DNA of 64,000 nucleotides from Pseudomonadota bacterium. Lineage in GTDB: Bacteria > Pseudomonadota > Gammaproteobacteria > Burkholderiales > Burkholderiaceae_C. The notes beneath the pieces are model-generated. The model did no database searches and had not been told where the DNA came from. It saw only the letters and a list, made by a program, of their open reading frames with translations. Made by a program: the position numbers and the translations under genes. The DNA is taken from assembly GCA_021846965.1 (NCBI GenBank), contig JAJZWA010000008.1:1-64000 (forward strand). The letters are read 5' to 3'. Shown here piece by piece: positions 1-9,555 of this stretch; within the stretch, counting starts at the first letter, position 1; the number at the start of each line of letters is the position of its first letter.

Positions 1-29
1 AAAAATTCGCTTGGCGCTTCTGCCCTGCG

Positions 30-398
30 TCAATAGCCGATGTTCGCGTGCACCTGCGGCAGGGCCTCGGAGCTGAGCATGGACCACACCAGGTGGGCGA
101 TGCTCTCGGGTGCGATCACCGTGCGCGAATTGCCCTTGCGCGCCAGGCCCTGGCGCAGACTCTGGCGCACGGACAGTTGGCCGCTGAGGTCGAACACGAT
201 GTCGATATCCCCGGCCTGCGCCAGGAGTTCGTTCAGGCTGAGCACCGGGATGCCGGCGGCCTCCGCGGTCGCCCTGCCCGGGGTCTGTGCCATTTCGGAT
301 ACCGCGGCGACCTCCAGACCGAGCGCAGCACGCCCGAGCATGGCTTCCAGGAAGCGTGAGCCCACCCGTCCCAACCCCACGATCGCGATTCGTTGCAT
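30..398 (-). CDS. NAD(P)-binding Rossmann-fold protein (short dehydrogenase-like)
   Basis: N-terminal MQRIAIVGLGRVGSRFLEAM is a GxGxxG Rossmann motif; ATG at 398 preceded by a GGGAGGAGAT-like RBS; the longer ORF start is unlikely. Confidence 0.6.
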   Translation of the reverse strand: MQRIAIVGLGRVGSRFLEAMLGRAALGLEVAAVSEMAQTPGRATAEAAGIPVLSLNELLAQAGDIDIVFDLSGQLSVRQSLRQGLARKGNSRTVIAPESIAHLVWSMLSSEALPQVHANIGY

Positions 399-692
399 AG
401 TTATCTCCTCCCTGCATGGTGGCGGCCCAGGTCTTCGCAGAGGTCCGCCCGATCTTGTCATGGATGGTACCCAAGCGAACCCCCTTCACGGCAGGTTGGA
501 CATCGAATCACGCCTTCATGCCGGCGCGCAAACCCCGCTGCCCGCGATCGCGCGGCGCCGCCTGGGGCGTCGCCGCCGCGGGCGCGCGACCCCCTGGCCC
601 GGGGCGCATCGATAATGTGCCCACGAACGGTGCCGCGCACGCCGGGCTCGCCGCCCGCGCCGCGCCCCGCCTGAACATCCACGACGGACGAC

Positions 693-1958
693 ATGCAAGG
701 ATCGGTGCTGGTGCTGGGGGCTGGAATGGTCGGCGTGGCCTGCGCGCTGGAACTCCAGCGCGCAGGCCTGCAGGTCACGCTGGCCGATGCGCGCGAACCC
801 GGCAGCGAGACTTCCCACGGCAACGCCGGGGTGCTGACGCGAAGTTCCATCGTTCCCTTCAACAACCCGACCCTGTGGCGCGCCCTGCCCGGGCTGCTGT
901 CCAACGAATCGGCCTCGCTGCGCTACGACCCGGGTTACCTGCTGCGCAACATCGGCTGGGCCGCGCGCTTCCTGGCGGCCGCGCGCCGCGGGACCTTCGA
1001 GCCCACGGTCGCGGCACTGGACCAGTTGATCCGGCTTTCCCTGGACGAACATGAACGCCTGCTGGCCGAGTCCGGGCAGCTCGCGCGCCTGCGGCGCGAC
1101 GGCTGGATGTTCCTGTACCGCCAGGAGCCCCGCGCGCAGGGCATGCGCCTGCAACTCGAGATGTACCGGCGCTGCGAAGTCGAGGTCGAGGATCTGGACC
1201 CGGCGGCGATCCGCGCCCTCGAGCCGGCCCTGCGCCCCATCTTCGCCCGCGGGCTGCTGATCCGCGCGGCCCGTTCGGTGGACGACCCCGGGGCCGTGGT
1301 CCGCGGCTACGCGGACTTGTTCACGCGGCGTGGCGGACGCCTGCTGCGGCGCAGGGCCGTCGGCATCGACCGCCAGGCCCAGGGCTGGAGCACGCATTTC
1401 GATGACGGCAGCCGCGAAGCGAGCGCTCGAGTGGTGGTCGCGCTGGGCCCCTGGTCGGCGGCGTTCCTGCGCACCGTCGGCCTGCGCATTCCCATGGCCT
1501 TCGAGCGGGGCTACCACATGCATTACGCGAGGGCCGCGGACGGCGCCCCCGCGCTCACGCGCCCCATCCACGACGCCCAGGCGGGCTACGTGTTGTCGCC
1601 CATGCGCCGCGGCCTGCGCCTGAGCACCGGGGTCGAGCTCGACGATCTGGACGCGGCGCCGCGCCACGCGCAACTCGACGCTGCGCAGCGGGCCGCCGCC
1701 CAGGCCCTCGCCTTGGGCCCGCGCCTGGACCCGAGCCCGTGGAAAGGCGCGCGTCCCACGCTGCCCGACAGCCGACCCATGATCGGCGAATTGCCACAGC
1801 GCGGACTCTGGGCGGCCTTCGGACACCAGCACATCGGCTTCAGCACCGGCCCCGGCACCGCCAGGCTGCTGGGCGCCTTGATGACCGGCGGTCCCACGCC
1901 CATCGACCCGGGGCCCTTCGCGCCGCAACGCTTCGCAGGGCTCGGGCCCACCCGCTAG
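693..1958 (+). CDS. FAD-dependent D-amino acid dehydrogenase (DadA-like)
   Basis: VLVLGAGMVGVACALELQRAGLQVTLADA dinucleotide-binding motif; DadA-like ETSHGNAGVL and C-terminal GHQHIGFSTGPGTARLL. Confidence 0.8.
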   Translation: MQGSVLVLGAGMVGVACALELQRAGLQVTLADAREPGSETSHGNAGVLTRSSIVPFNNPTLWRALPGLLSNESASLRYDPGYLLRNIGWAARFLAAARRGTFEPTVAALDQLIRLSLDEHERLLAESGQLARLRRDGWMFLYRQEPRAQGMRLQLEMYRRCEVEVEDLDPAAIRALEPALRPIFARGLLIRAARSVDDPGAVVRGYADLFTRRGGRLLRRRAVGIDRQAQGWSTHFDDGSREASARVVVALGPWSAAFLRTVGLRIPMAFERGYHMHYARAADGAPALTRPIHDAQAGYVLSPMRRGLRLSTGVELDDLDAAPRHAQLDAAQRAAAQALALGPRLDPSPWKGARPTLPDSRPMIGELPQRGLWAAFGHQHIGFSTGPGTARLLGALMTGGPTPIDPGPFAPQRFAGLGPTR

Positions 1959-1991
1959 CCCCGCCCCGCTAGCCCCGCCCCGCTAGCCCCG
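1953..1991. repeat. 14-bp tandem repeat (CGCTAGCCCCGCCC, about 2.8 copies) containing stop codons of both convergent genes
   Basis: Direct reading: copies start at 1953, 1967 and 1981; TAG 1956-1958 ends the + gene, CTA 1983-1985 ends the - gene. Confidence 0.95.
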
Positions 1992-2660
1992 GCGCTGCGA
2001 GCCCAGGTTGCGCCAACTGCGCAGCAGCAGGGTTTCCATGTCCACCACCATGCGACCGGTGGCCTCGCGCACGGCCTCGCGATAAGGCGGCATATTGGTG
2101 CATTCGAGCACGATGCTGCCGAGCGCCGGATGGGCATCGACCAGTGCGCGCGCCGCCTGCACCACGTCCTCGCGCGCCTGTTCGAGATCGAGGCTCGGAT
2201 CGTTGCCCAGGATGCGCTCCCGGAATTCACTGCCTGGACGCACACCCTGCACGGGCACGCCGGGGGGCACGCCGGCGCCCTCGAGCTCCGCTGGCCCCAG
2301 GCTTTGCCGGTCGATGGTCACGATGCCCGGGCGGGGAAGTTCACGCGCCTGCAGCAGACTGGACGTGATCACCGGCACGCGCAGGGACCGCGCCAGCAGC
2401 GGCTGGTAGCGGCTCAGGAATCCGCAGGTGGTGGCGATCAGCGTCGCGCCCTCGCGCTCGAGCTCGAGCGCGCCCTGGAGGACCGAGTCCAGCATCGCCG
2501 GGTCCGATTCCTGGACCGCGCGCCTCGGCCCCACCCCCTGCATGCGCAGGTAGCGCACCTCGATGCCGGCGCGCTCGAAGGTGCGCGCACAGCCGATGTC
2601 CCCCGGCGGCCGCGGAAAACGCGTGTCGAGCATCAGAATGCCCAGGAAGCCTTCGGCCAT
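1983..2660 (-). CDS. Aspartate/glutamate (hydantoin) racemase family protein
   Basis: Conserved Cys regions ATTCGFLSRYQ and IVLECTNMPPY; ATG at 2660. Confidence 0.75.
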   Translation of the reverse strand: MAEGFLGILMLDTRFPRPPGDIGCARTFERAGIEVRYLRMQGVGPRRAVQESDPAMLDSVLQGALELEREGATLIATTCGFLSRYQPLLARSLRVPVITSSLLQARELPRPGIVTIDRQSLGPAELEGAGVPPGVPVQGVRPGSEFRERILGNDPSLDLEQAREDVVQAARALVDAHPALGSIVLECTNMPPYREAVREATGRMVVDMETLLLRSWRNLGSQRRG

Positions 2661-2742
2661 GCCTGCATCTCCTTGGCGCAATCCGGTGCAGAGTGGGAAT
2701 CGCCCTGCCCGCGCCGCGCCGCGCGACCCCGCGAGGCCCCGC

Positions 2743-3516
2743 TCAGGCGGCGGCGCGAAAACGCGCCAGGAAGCTGCGCGTGGCCTCCTCGCGCGGCTCA
2801 TCGATCACCTGGGCGGGCGGCCCCGCCTCGACCACGACCCCGTCACGCATGAAAATCACGCGGTCCGCGACCTCGCGCGCGAAGGCGATCTCGTGCGTGA
2901 CCAGCACCATGGTCATGCCTTCGGCCGCCAGCTCCTTGACCACCGCGAGCACCTCGCCGACCAGTTCGGGGTCGAGCGCGGCGGTGGCCTCATCGAACAG
3001 CATCACCTGGGGCTTCATCGCCAGGGCACGGGCGATGGCCACGCGCTGCTTCTGGCCTCCCGAGAGCTTGGCCGGGAGAAAGTCGGCCCGATCGGCCAGC
3101 CCCACCCGCTCCAGCAGGGCGCGAGCACGCTCGCGAGCCTGCTCGCGAGGCATGCGCAGCACGGTGATCGGGCCCTCCATGACATTGGCCAGGGCCGTCA
3201 TGTGGGGAAACAGGTTGAACTGCTGAAACACCATGCCGGTCGCGGCCCGAAAGCGGGACATGCCGCGCGCATCGGGCAGCCGGGTGCGCGCGCCCTGGAA
3301 CTCGATGCACTGCTCGCCCACGCGCAGACTGCCGCCGTCGGGGATGGTGAGCAGGTTCATGCAGCGCATCAAGGTGGACTTGCCGGAACCCGATGGGCCG
3401 AGGATGGCGACGACCTCGGCCCGGGCCACCGACAGGTTCAGATCGCGCAGCACGACATGCGAACCGAAGGACTTTCGCAGCCCGGAAATCTCGATCAGCG
3501 GGGGTTCGTCTCGCAT
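2743..3516 (-). CDS. Polar amino acid ABC transporter ATP-binding protein (GlnQ type)
   Basis: Walker [18 protein letters not shown] signature, Walker [15 protein letters not shown]. Confidence 0.92.
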   Translation of the reverse strand: MRDEPPLIEISGLRKSFGSHVVLRDLNLSVARAEVVAILGPSGSGKSTLMRCMNLLTIPDGGSLRVGEQCIEFQGARTRLPDARGMSRFRAATGMVFQQFNLFPHMTALANVMEGPITVLRMPREQARERARALLERVGLADRADFLPAKLSGGQKQRVAIARALAMKPQVMLFDEATAALDPELVGEVLAVVKELAAEGMTMVLVTHEIAFAREVADRVIFMRDGVVVEAGPPAQVIDEPREEATRSFLARFRAAA

Positions 3517-3524
3517 ATCCCGAA

Positions 3525-4349
3525 TCAGTGCTCGCCCTTGTCCTGGATTTCCAGCTTCTGGGCCAGCAGGGTCGCCGGGAACAGCACCAGGAAATAGATC
3601 ACCGCCGCGGCCGTGTACAGCTCCAGCGGGCGGTAGGTGGCCTGCGCGGCGCTTTGCGCCTGGTACAGCAGATCGGGCACCGCGATCACCGACAGCAGCG
3701 AGGTGTTCTTGAGCTGCATGATCGACTGGCTGACCAACGGGGGCACCATCTTGCGAAACGCCTGCGGCAGGATGATCCGGCGCATCACCTGCAGCGGCAT
3801 CATGCCCAGGGCCTGCCCTGCCTCGGTCTGTCCGCGCTCGATGGACAGGATCCCGCCGCGGATGATTTCCGAGTAGAAGGCTCCGCCGTACAGCGACAGG
3901 CTCATGGCCGCGGCGACCGGCGCGGACAGCTGCAGCCCGGTGAGCACCGGCAGTGCGTAGTAGATCCACACCAGCTGGACCAGCAGGGGCGTGCAACGGA
4001 ACAACTCGATGATCGCGCGCACCGGCAGCACCAGCGCGGGCAGTCCCGAGATACGCGCCAGCGCCGTGAGCAGGCCGAACAGGAAACCGCAGACGATGCA
4101 CACCACGGTGAACACCACCGTGTACCACAACCCCGCCAGCAATTCCTGGCGGTACTGCCAGATCACGCGGAAGTGCCAGCTGTAGGCCGGCACCCCGGAC
4201 GCGTGCGTCCATCCCAGGCGCAGCAGCACCGCGACCACGGCCAGCGCGGCCAGTGCCCACGCGGCCGCCGGATATCCCTTGCGCTCGGGACCGTCGCGCA
4301 TGTCCCGACCCGCGGGCATGGCGCCTGCCTCGCCTTGCGGATCAGGCAC
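3525..4349 (-). CDS. Polar amino acid ABC transporter permease (HisM/GlnP type)
   Basis: EAA motif [43 protein letters not shown] start possible at 4349. Confidence 0.88.
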   Translation of the reverse strand: MPDPQGEAGAMPAGRDMRDGPERKGYPAAAWALAALAVVAVLLRLGWTHASGVPAYSWHFRVIWQYRQELLAGLWYTVVFTVVCIVCGFLFGLLTALARISGLPALVLPVRAIIELFRCTPLLVQLVWIYYALPVLTGLQLSAPVAAAMSLSLYGGAFYSEIIRGGILSIERGQTEAGQALGMMPLQVMRRIILPQAFRKMVPPLVSQSIMQLKNTSLLSVIAVPDLLYQAQSAAQATYRPLELYTAAAVIYFLVLFPATLLAQKLEIQDKGEH

Positions 4350-5180
4350 TCAGAACTTCACCTCGGGCGGGAAGCTGCTGGGGGGAATCCCCACGAGCTT
4401 TTGCATGTTCTTCAGGATGTCGGCCTGGATCTCGCCCTTGGCGCGCGCCTGGCTGATCCAGGCGTCGAGGCGCTTGAGCAGGCCGTCTCCCACGCCCTTG
4501 TCCACCGCCACCGTCACGTCCGAGGTGCTGACGGGCGAGGGCACGTACATGGTGCCCACCTGGGGCTGCATCTTCACCAGCGGCTCGGCCAGCAGCACCA
4601 CCAGGGCCTGGCAATCGGCGCGCCCGGACTGCACGGCCAGCGTGGCCTCGCTGGACTGGGCAAAGCGCAGGATGGTCGCCTTGGGCAGGCGCGCGGTGGC
4701 GAAGGCGTCCTGGTTGGAGCCCAGGTCCACGGCGATGCGCATGGAAGGCTTGTTGAGCTGCTCCCAGTCCTTGACCATCACGCCCTTGCGGCACACGGCG
4801 GTGAAGGTGTTGTGGAACAGCGGGGTCGAGAAATCCAGCACCTTGCGACGCGCCGGAGTGGGCCCCGCGCCGAACATCACGTCGATCTTGCCCGACTGCA
4901 GGTCCAGCACCGCATTGCCCCAGGTGGTCTCGACGAACTTGACCTTCACGCCCAGGCTCTTGGCGAAACTCTGCGCGAAATCGGGGCAGAAGCCCTCCCA
5001 CTGGCCGGTTTCTCGGTTTTTCAGGAAATACGGTACCGCGGCAGCGACCGCGCCGACGCGCAACTCGCCGCTGCTCAGCACCCGCTTGAGCACCTCGTCC
5101 GTGCCCTGGGCAAAGCTCAACCCGGTCGCGGCCGTGCCCGCGAAGGCGGCGATCGCCTTGCAAAACTCGCGCTTGCGCAT
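4350..5180 (-). CDS. Polar amino acid ABC transporter substrate-binding protein (SBP family 3)
   Basis: Family-3 SBP pattern (LRVGAV...FCPDFAQSFAKSLGVKVKFVETTW); ATG at 5180; abuts the permease. Confidence 0.85.
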   Translation of the reverse strand: MRKREFCKAIAAFAGTAATGLSFAQGTDEVLKRVLSSGELRVGAVAAAVPYFLKNRETGQWEGFCPDFAQSFAKSLGVKVKFVETTWGNAVLDLQSGKIDVMFGAGPTPARRKVLDFSTPLFHNTFTAVCRKGVMVKDWEQLNKPSMRIAVDLGSNQDAFATARLPKATILRFAQSSEATLAVQSGRADCQALVVLLAEPLVKMQPQVGTMYVPSPVSTSDVTVAVDKGVGDGLLKRLDAWISQARAKGEIQADILKNMQKLVGIPPSSFPPEVKF

Positions 5181-5303
5181 GCTCTGTGACTCCCCGCCTG
5201 GCTGTGTTGGTGGAATGGAAAAGTCGCAGCAGCGCAGTCTAAGCCGCGCCCCGGGAGGTGGCAATCGATGCAGGCCCGCGCTGGCGGCGCGACGCGGCGG
5301 GGA

Positions 5304-6269
5304 TCAGGCCTCGGGCTCGAGCAGCAGACGCCGGCGCAAGGCCGCCGGGGTGGTGCCGAACTCCGCGCGAAAGCGCCGCACGAAATGCGAGGGATCGGAA
5401 AAGCCCACGCGCCTTCCGATCTCGGCCACGGACAAGGCCCGGAAATGGCCGTCACGCAACAGGCGGTCGGCGACGCCCATGCGCTCGGCGTGCAGGCGTG
5501 CGCTGAACGATGCGCCCTCGCGCGAAAGGGCGCGGTGCAGGGTGCGCTCGGAGATGCCCAGCTCGGCCGCAACCTCGGCCGCGCTCAGCCCGGGCTTGCC
5601 GAAATGCCGCTGGATGCAGGCCTGGGCAAGGCGAGCCAACTGCTCGGACTCGAGCGGCTGGGCCGTGTCCGGCTGGCGCTCGTGCAGCGCCAGCGCCAGC
5701 AGGCTGCCGAGCTGGGAGGCCAGCAGCTCGCTGCGCGCCTCCAGCGCGAGCACGCGCTGGGGCTGGATCTGTCGCAACAGCAGCGCCAGCACGGAACTCC
5801 AGCCGGATTGCCCGACCAGCACCTGGGGCTGGTCGAACTCGGCCTGGGGCACCCAGGTGCGCAGCCACGACGCCGACAGGGACAGCGACAGGGTTCTTGC
5901 TCGCCCCGGGCGGCGCATCTCGAAGCCCTGCCGAAAGTCTGCGCAGACCACGTCGCCGGGAGCCAGCTCGAAGCGCCCGCGCCCACCCCGCACGGTCCAC
6001 TCCGAGGGCGCATCCATCACCATCAGCAGGATGTCGCGCTCGCCGCCGGCCGGCGCGCCCGCGTCGGCGGGCATGAGCATGCGGGGCACCACGGAATCCA
6101 CCCAGGACACCCGCATGGGCCCGAAGGAGGACTGCTGCAGCGAGGCCTCCAGTTGCAGCTCGCGCGGCATATCCAGCTCGGCGTTGAAAATCCGGTCGCG
6201 CAACAGCGCAAGCCAGTAATCCCGCGCCATGTAGGGGGGAACGTCGCTGGTGGACCAGCGTTTGAGCAT
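5304..6269 (-). CDS. AraC family transcriptional regulator
   Basis: C-terminal HTH_18 (VAAELGISERTLHRALSREG...VAEIGRRVGFSDPSHFVRRFRAEFGTTPAALR); start may alternatively be 6332. Confidence 0.85.
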   Translation of the reverse strand: MLKRWSTSDVPPYMARDYWLALLRDRIFNAELDMPRELQLEASLQQSSFGPMRVSWVDSVVPRMLMPADAGAPAGGERDILLMVMDAPSEWTVRGGRGRFELAPGDVVCADFRQGFEMRRPGRARTLSLSLSASWLRTWVPQAEFDQPQVLVGQSGWSSVLALLLRQIQPQRVLALEARSELLASQLGSLLALALHERQPDTAQPLESEQLARLAQACIQRHFGKPGLSAAEVAAELGISERTLHRALSREGASFSARLHAERMGVADRLLRDGHFRALSVAEIGRRVGFSDPSHFVRRFRAEFGTTPAALRRRLLLEPEA

Positions 6270-6519
6270 GGTGGGGCACACGGGGGCCGGCTCTCCGCTG
6301 AGGGTTGGGATGAATCGTCGCAGCGGCAGCATAGCGACATCAGTAAAGAATTCAATACATTACGTTACTAACAGATATCAATTTTTCGATATCCGTGTAA
6401 TCCGGTACGAAACTTGGCGCAATACGGCCATGCCTCGCACACATCCGGCCATTTAGATCTGAATCATGCACATATCCTTGGCGAATTGACCAAATAAACC
6501 AAAGTTCGCGGAGCCCACG

Positions 6520-7446
6520 ATGGACAATGAGCAGTTGCTGTTCATGGCCGAGAACCTGCTCGGTCCCCTGAGCACGCTGGAAATGCTCGCCGAGGCCGAC
6601 GAAGGCTACGAGAACCGCTTGCTGTTCATGAACGCCAGCGCCCGCGACTGGTTCGCGCGCTGCCGCGCCGAGCTCAACGCCTATCTGCACGGCGCCGACG
6701 TGGCCGATTCAGCCGGCAAGAGCATTCATCAGTTCCATCGCAACCCCTCGGTCCAGAAGGGCATCTTCCGGGACCTGGCGGAGGGCAGGCGCTCCAGTTA
6801 CGTGGTGAGCCTGGACCTGGGGAAATGCCGCTTCCGCATCAGCGTCTATCCGGTGCGTGCGAACGATGGCCGGCTCGTGGCCTTTCATGCCAGCTGGCTC
6901 GACATCACCGCGCGCACCGCGGTGGAGCGGCTGTCGCGGACCCTGCTCGATGCCTCCGAGGGGCTGCGCAACGAAATGCAGACCAGCCTGCGCGGCCTGG
7001 AAAGTGCCGTGGAGGTCCTGCACACCCTGCAGGACCTGGCGCAGAGGAGCACCCAGAGCGTCGGTTCCCTGGGCTCGGCGGCCAAGAGCATCAGCGGGAT
7101 CGTCCAGACCATCCGGGAAATCGCCGCGCAGACCAACCTGCTCGCGCTCAACGCGGCCATCGAGGCCGCGCGGGCGGGAGACCACGGCCGGGGCTTCGCG
7201 GTCGTGGCCGACGAAGTGCGCAATCTCGCCTTGCGGGTGCAGGACGCGACCTCTCGGGTGCAGCAGCATGTGGAGGCGATCGGCAGCGAAGTCGACGGCA
7301 TCACCGCGCATACCGACAAGGGCCGGCACACCACGCGCGAGGCGGTGGGCACCATCCAGGCCGTCTCGGCACAGTTCCAGGGCGTGGGCCGACTCTCGGA
7401 GGATCTGCTGGGCACGGCCAGGGACCTCGAGGGCGCCATGGCCTGA
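6520..7446 (+). CDS. Small soluble PAS-domain methyl-accepting chemotaxis-type signalling protein
   Basis: MCP hairpin [40 protein letters not shown]-like N-terminus; no transmembrane segment seen. Confidence 0.85.
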   Translation: MDNEQLLFMAENLLGPLSTLEMLAEADEGYENRLLFMNASARDWFARCRAELNAYLHGADVADSAGKSIHQFHRNPSVQKGIFRDLAEGRRSSYVVSLDLGKCRFRISVYPVRANDGRLVAFHASWLDITARTAVERLSRTLLDASEGLRNEMQTSLRGLESAVEVLHTLQDLAQRSTQSVGSLGSAAKSISGIVQTIREIAAQTNLLALNAAIEAARAGDHGRGFAVVADEVRNLALRVQDATSRVQQHVEAIGSEVDGITAHTDKGRHTTREAVGTIQAVSAQFQGVGRLSEDLLGTARDLEGAMA

Positions 7447-7473
7447 GCTCCCGCCCCTCGCCCCACCCTTCCC

Positions 7474-9555
7474 ATGGCCCCGGCGCAAGCATCCCCCGAG
7501 GAGATCTACGGCCCGACCGTGGCCCCGCTGCTGCTCGCGCTGCAGGGCCCCGCCGCGGCGGTGACGCAGACCTTCGCGCAGCGCTTCTACGGATCGCTGA
7601 TGCAGGCCGGCGAGACCCGTTCCGTGCTGGACCTGCTGGGACGCGCCGAATTCGCGCGGCTGCAGTCCGCGCAGACCCGGCATCTGCTGATGCTTCTCGA
7701 CCCCCTGCTCGAGGCCGAGGCCCACCGCGCCCGGGCGCAATCGGTGGGACGGGTGCACGCGCTGGTGGGCGTGGACATGATGTGGCTGATCGATGCCTAC
7801 AAGCTGTACCAGCAGACCCTGCACGACGCGCTGCAGGACCTGCCCAGGCAGGACCAGGTGCAATTGCAGCATGTGCTGGACCGCCGGCTGCTGCTCGATC
7901 TGCAGGCGCAAAGTGCCGGATATCAACAGGTCGAAGAGGAATTGTCGCGCGCGCTGGCCAGCATCCAGCAGGCCGCCATGATGGCGCGCAGCACGATCGA
8001 CCTGTACCAGGGCGTGCTCAAGGCGCTGTGCGGGCTCGATGGCGTGCTCGCCGCCAATGTCGCCAGGCTGGGCACGCGCGGGCTGCTGGAGATCGAGGCG
8101 CTCGACGGGCCGCTGGCACAGGCCCACGCCGACGCGATACGCGCCGGGGGTGCCCCGCCCATTCGCATCACGCCCGATGCGCCGGGCGCGGGCCAGACCG
8201 AAGGCGTGGCCGCCCGCGCATGGCGCTCGGCCCAGGTCACCGCCAGCGACGCCTACCAGCTCGCGCCGGAGGTCGAGCCCTGGCATGAACTGGGCATGCG
8301 CCTGGGCTTTCGCTCCAGCGTGGCGATCCCCCTGCTCGACGAGACCGGGCAGACCTTCGCCCTGCTGAGCGTGTACAGCCGCTGGCCCGGTTTCTTTCGC
8401 GCGCGTGGCAGGCACCTGTTCCTGCAGCACGTGCAACAGACCATCGGCCTGGCCGCGCTGCGCCATGGCCAGGGCCACGTCATCGCCCATGCCCTGCGGC
8501 AGCACTACCGGACCCTGGTCACGGCCCGCCGCATGGCCCTGCTGTACCAGCCGATCATCGATCTGAAGACCGGGGCACTGCGCAAGGTCGAGGCGCTGGG
8601 ACGCCTCGTCGAGCAGGACGGCTCGCTGGTCAGCCCGGGCGAATTCCTGCCGACCCTGGGCAACCAGGACCTGCTGCGCCTGTTCGAGTTCGGCATGGAA
8701 CAGGCCTGCCGCGATCTGGCGGACTGGCACGCCACGGGCATGCGCTTTTCCGTATCCCTGAACCTGCCGCCCCAGGGCGTGGGCGAACCGGCCTTCCACG
8801 ATGCCCTGCTGCACGCCCTTCGAAACTCGGGGATCGACAGCCGGATGCTCGAGCTGGAGATCCTGGAATCGCAGGAATTCAAGCCTGCCGCCGACCGGGA
8901 TCAGTTCCTGCGCGAACTCAAGATGCTGGGCATCCGGCTGATCCAGGACGATCTCGGATCCGGGCACAGCTCCCTGCTGCGCATGGACAGCATGCCCTTC
9001 GACGAAGTCAAGATCGACCAGGGCCTGGTTCGACGCGCCGCGCAAAGGCATCCCCACCGTGCCTTCGGTTTCATCTATTTCCTGACCCAGCTGGCCCACG
9101 AGCTGGGCGCCTCCGTCACCGTGGAGGGCCTGGAGAGCCCGGGCCTGATCGAGGCGGCGGCCGTCATGGGGGCCGATTGCGGCCAGGGCTACGGCATCGC
9201 ACGTCCCATGCCGGCGGCCGAGGTCGCTTCCTGGGCCCGCAGGGCGCAGGAAGCGGCGGACCCGCTCCATCCCCGCACACCCTGGGGAGCGCTGGCCGGC
9301 TACCTGCTGTGGGATCGCCAGCTCAAGGCACTGGACCCCTGGCCCGAGATGGTCGAGGACTTCGTGCGCGCGCCCTGCCGGGTGCAGCGCTACATCGACA
9401 GCCAGGACCCCGACAACACCGAGCTGCAGCGCCTGCTCGACAAGAACCACGCCGTGGCGCTGCGCGGCTCCTCGGGCCGGATGTACCGTCTCACGCGGCG
9501 CAACGTGATCCAGGCGCTGGCCGAACTGGGGCGGCGCGCCGCCCCCGGCGCCTAG
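7474..9555 (+). CDS. Putative globin-coupled sensor: globin - GAF-like - EAL c-di-GMP phosphodiesterase
   Basis: N-terminal FYGSLMQ and SVGRVHALVGVDMMWLIDAYKLYQQTL resemble a globin-coupled-sensor globin; EAL motifs EALGR, LELEILES, DDLGSGHSSL, VKIDQ, VEGLES, QGYGIARP. Confidence 0.7.
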   Translation: MAPAQASPEEIYGPTVAPLLLALQGPAAAVTQTFAQRFYGSLMQAGETRSVLDLLGRAEFARLQSAQTRHLLMLLDPLLEAEAHRARAQSVGRVHALVGVDMMWLIDAYKLYQQTLHDALQDLPRQDQVQLQHVLDRRLLLDLQAQSAGYQQVEEELSRALASIQQAAMMARSTIDLYQGVLKALCGLDGVLAANVARLGTRGLLEIEALDGPLAQAHADAIRAGGAPPIRITPDAPGAGQTEGVAARAWRSAQVTASDAYQLAPEVEPWHELGMRLGFRSSVAIPLLDETGQTFALLSVYSRWPGFFRARGRHLFLQHVQQTIGLAALRHGQGHVIAHALRQHYRTLVTARRMALLYQPIIDLKTGALRKVEALGRLVEQDGSLVSPGEFLPTLGNQDLLRLFEFGMEQACRDLADWHATGMRFSVSLNLPPQGVGEPAFHDALLHALRNSGIDSRMLELEILESQEFKPAADRDQFLRELKMLGIRLIQDDLGSGHSSLLRMDSMPFDEVKIDQGLVRRAAQRHPHRAFGFIYFLTQLAHELGASVTVEGLESPGLIEAAAVMGADCGQGYGIARPMPAAEVASWARRAQEAADPLHPRTPWGALAGYLLWDRQLKALDPWPEMVEDFVRAPCRVQRYIDSQDPDNTELQRLLDKNHAVALRGSSGRMYRLTRRNVIQALAELGRRAAPGA

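Noticed and set aside
611-630. ATAATGTGCCCAYGA shared with the yhbY start region (61541-61556)
   Set aside because: Short match, no suitable -35, and the 611 copy is not at a recognised gene start
6709-9450. 913-aa reverse ORF opposite the MCP/globin-EAL genes
   Set aside because: Low-complexity Gln/Gly/His/Ala-rich translation typical of the antisense frame of GC-rich genes; sense-strand proteins have clear domains
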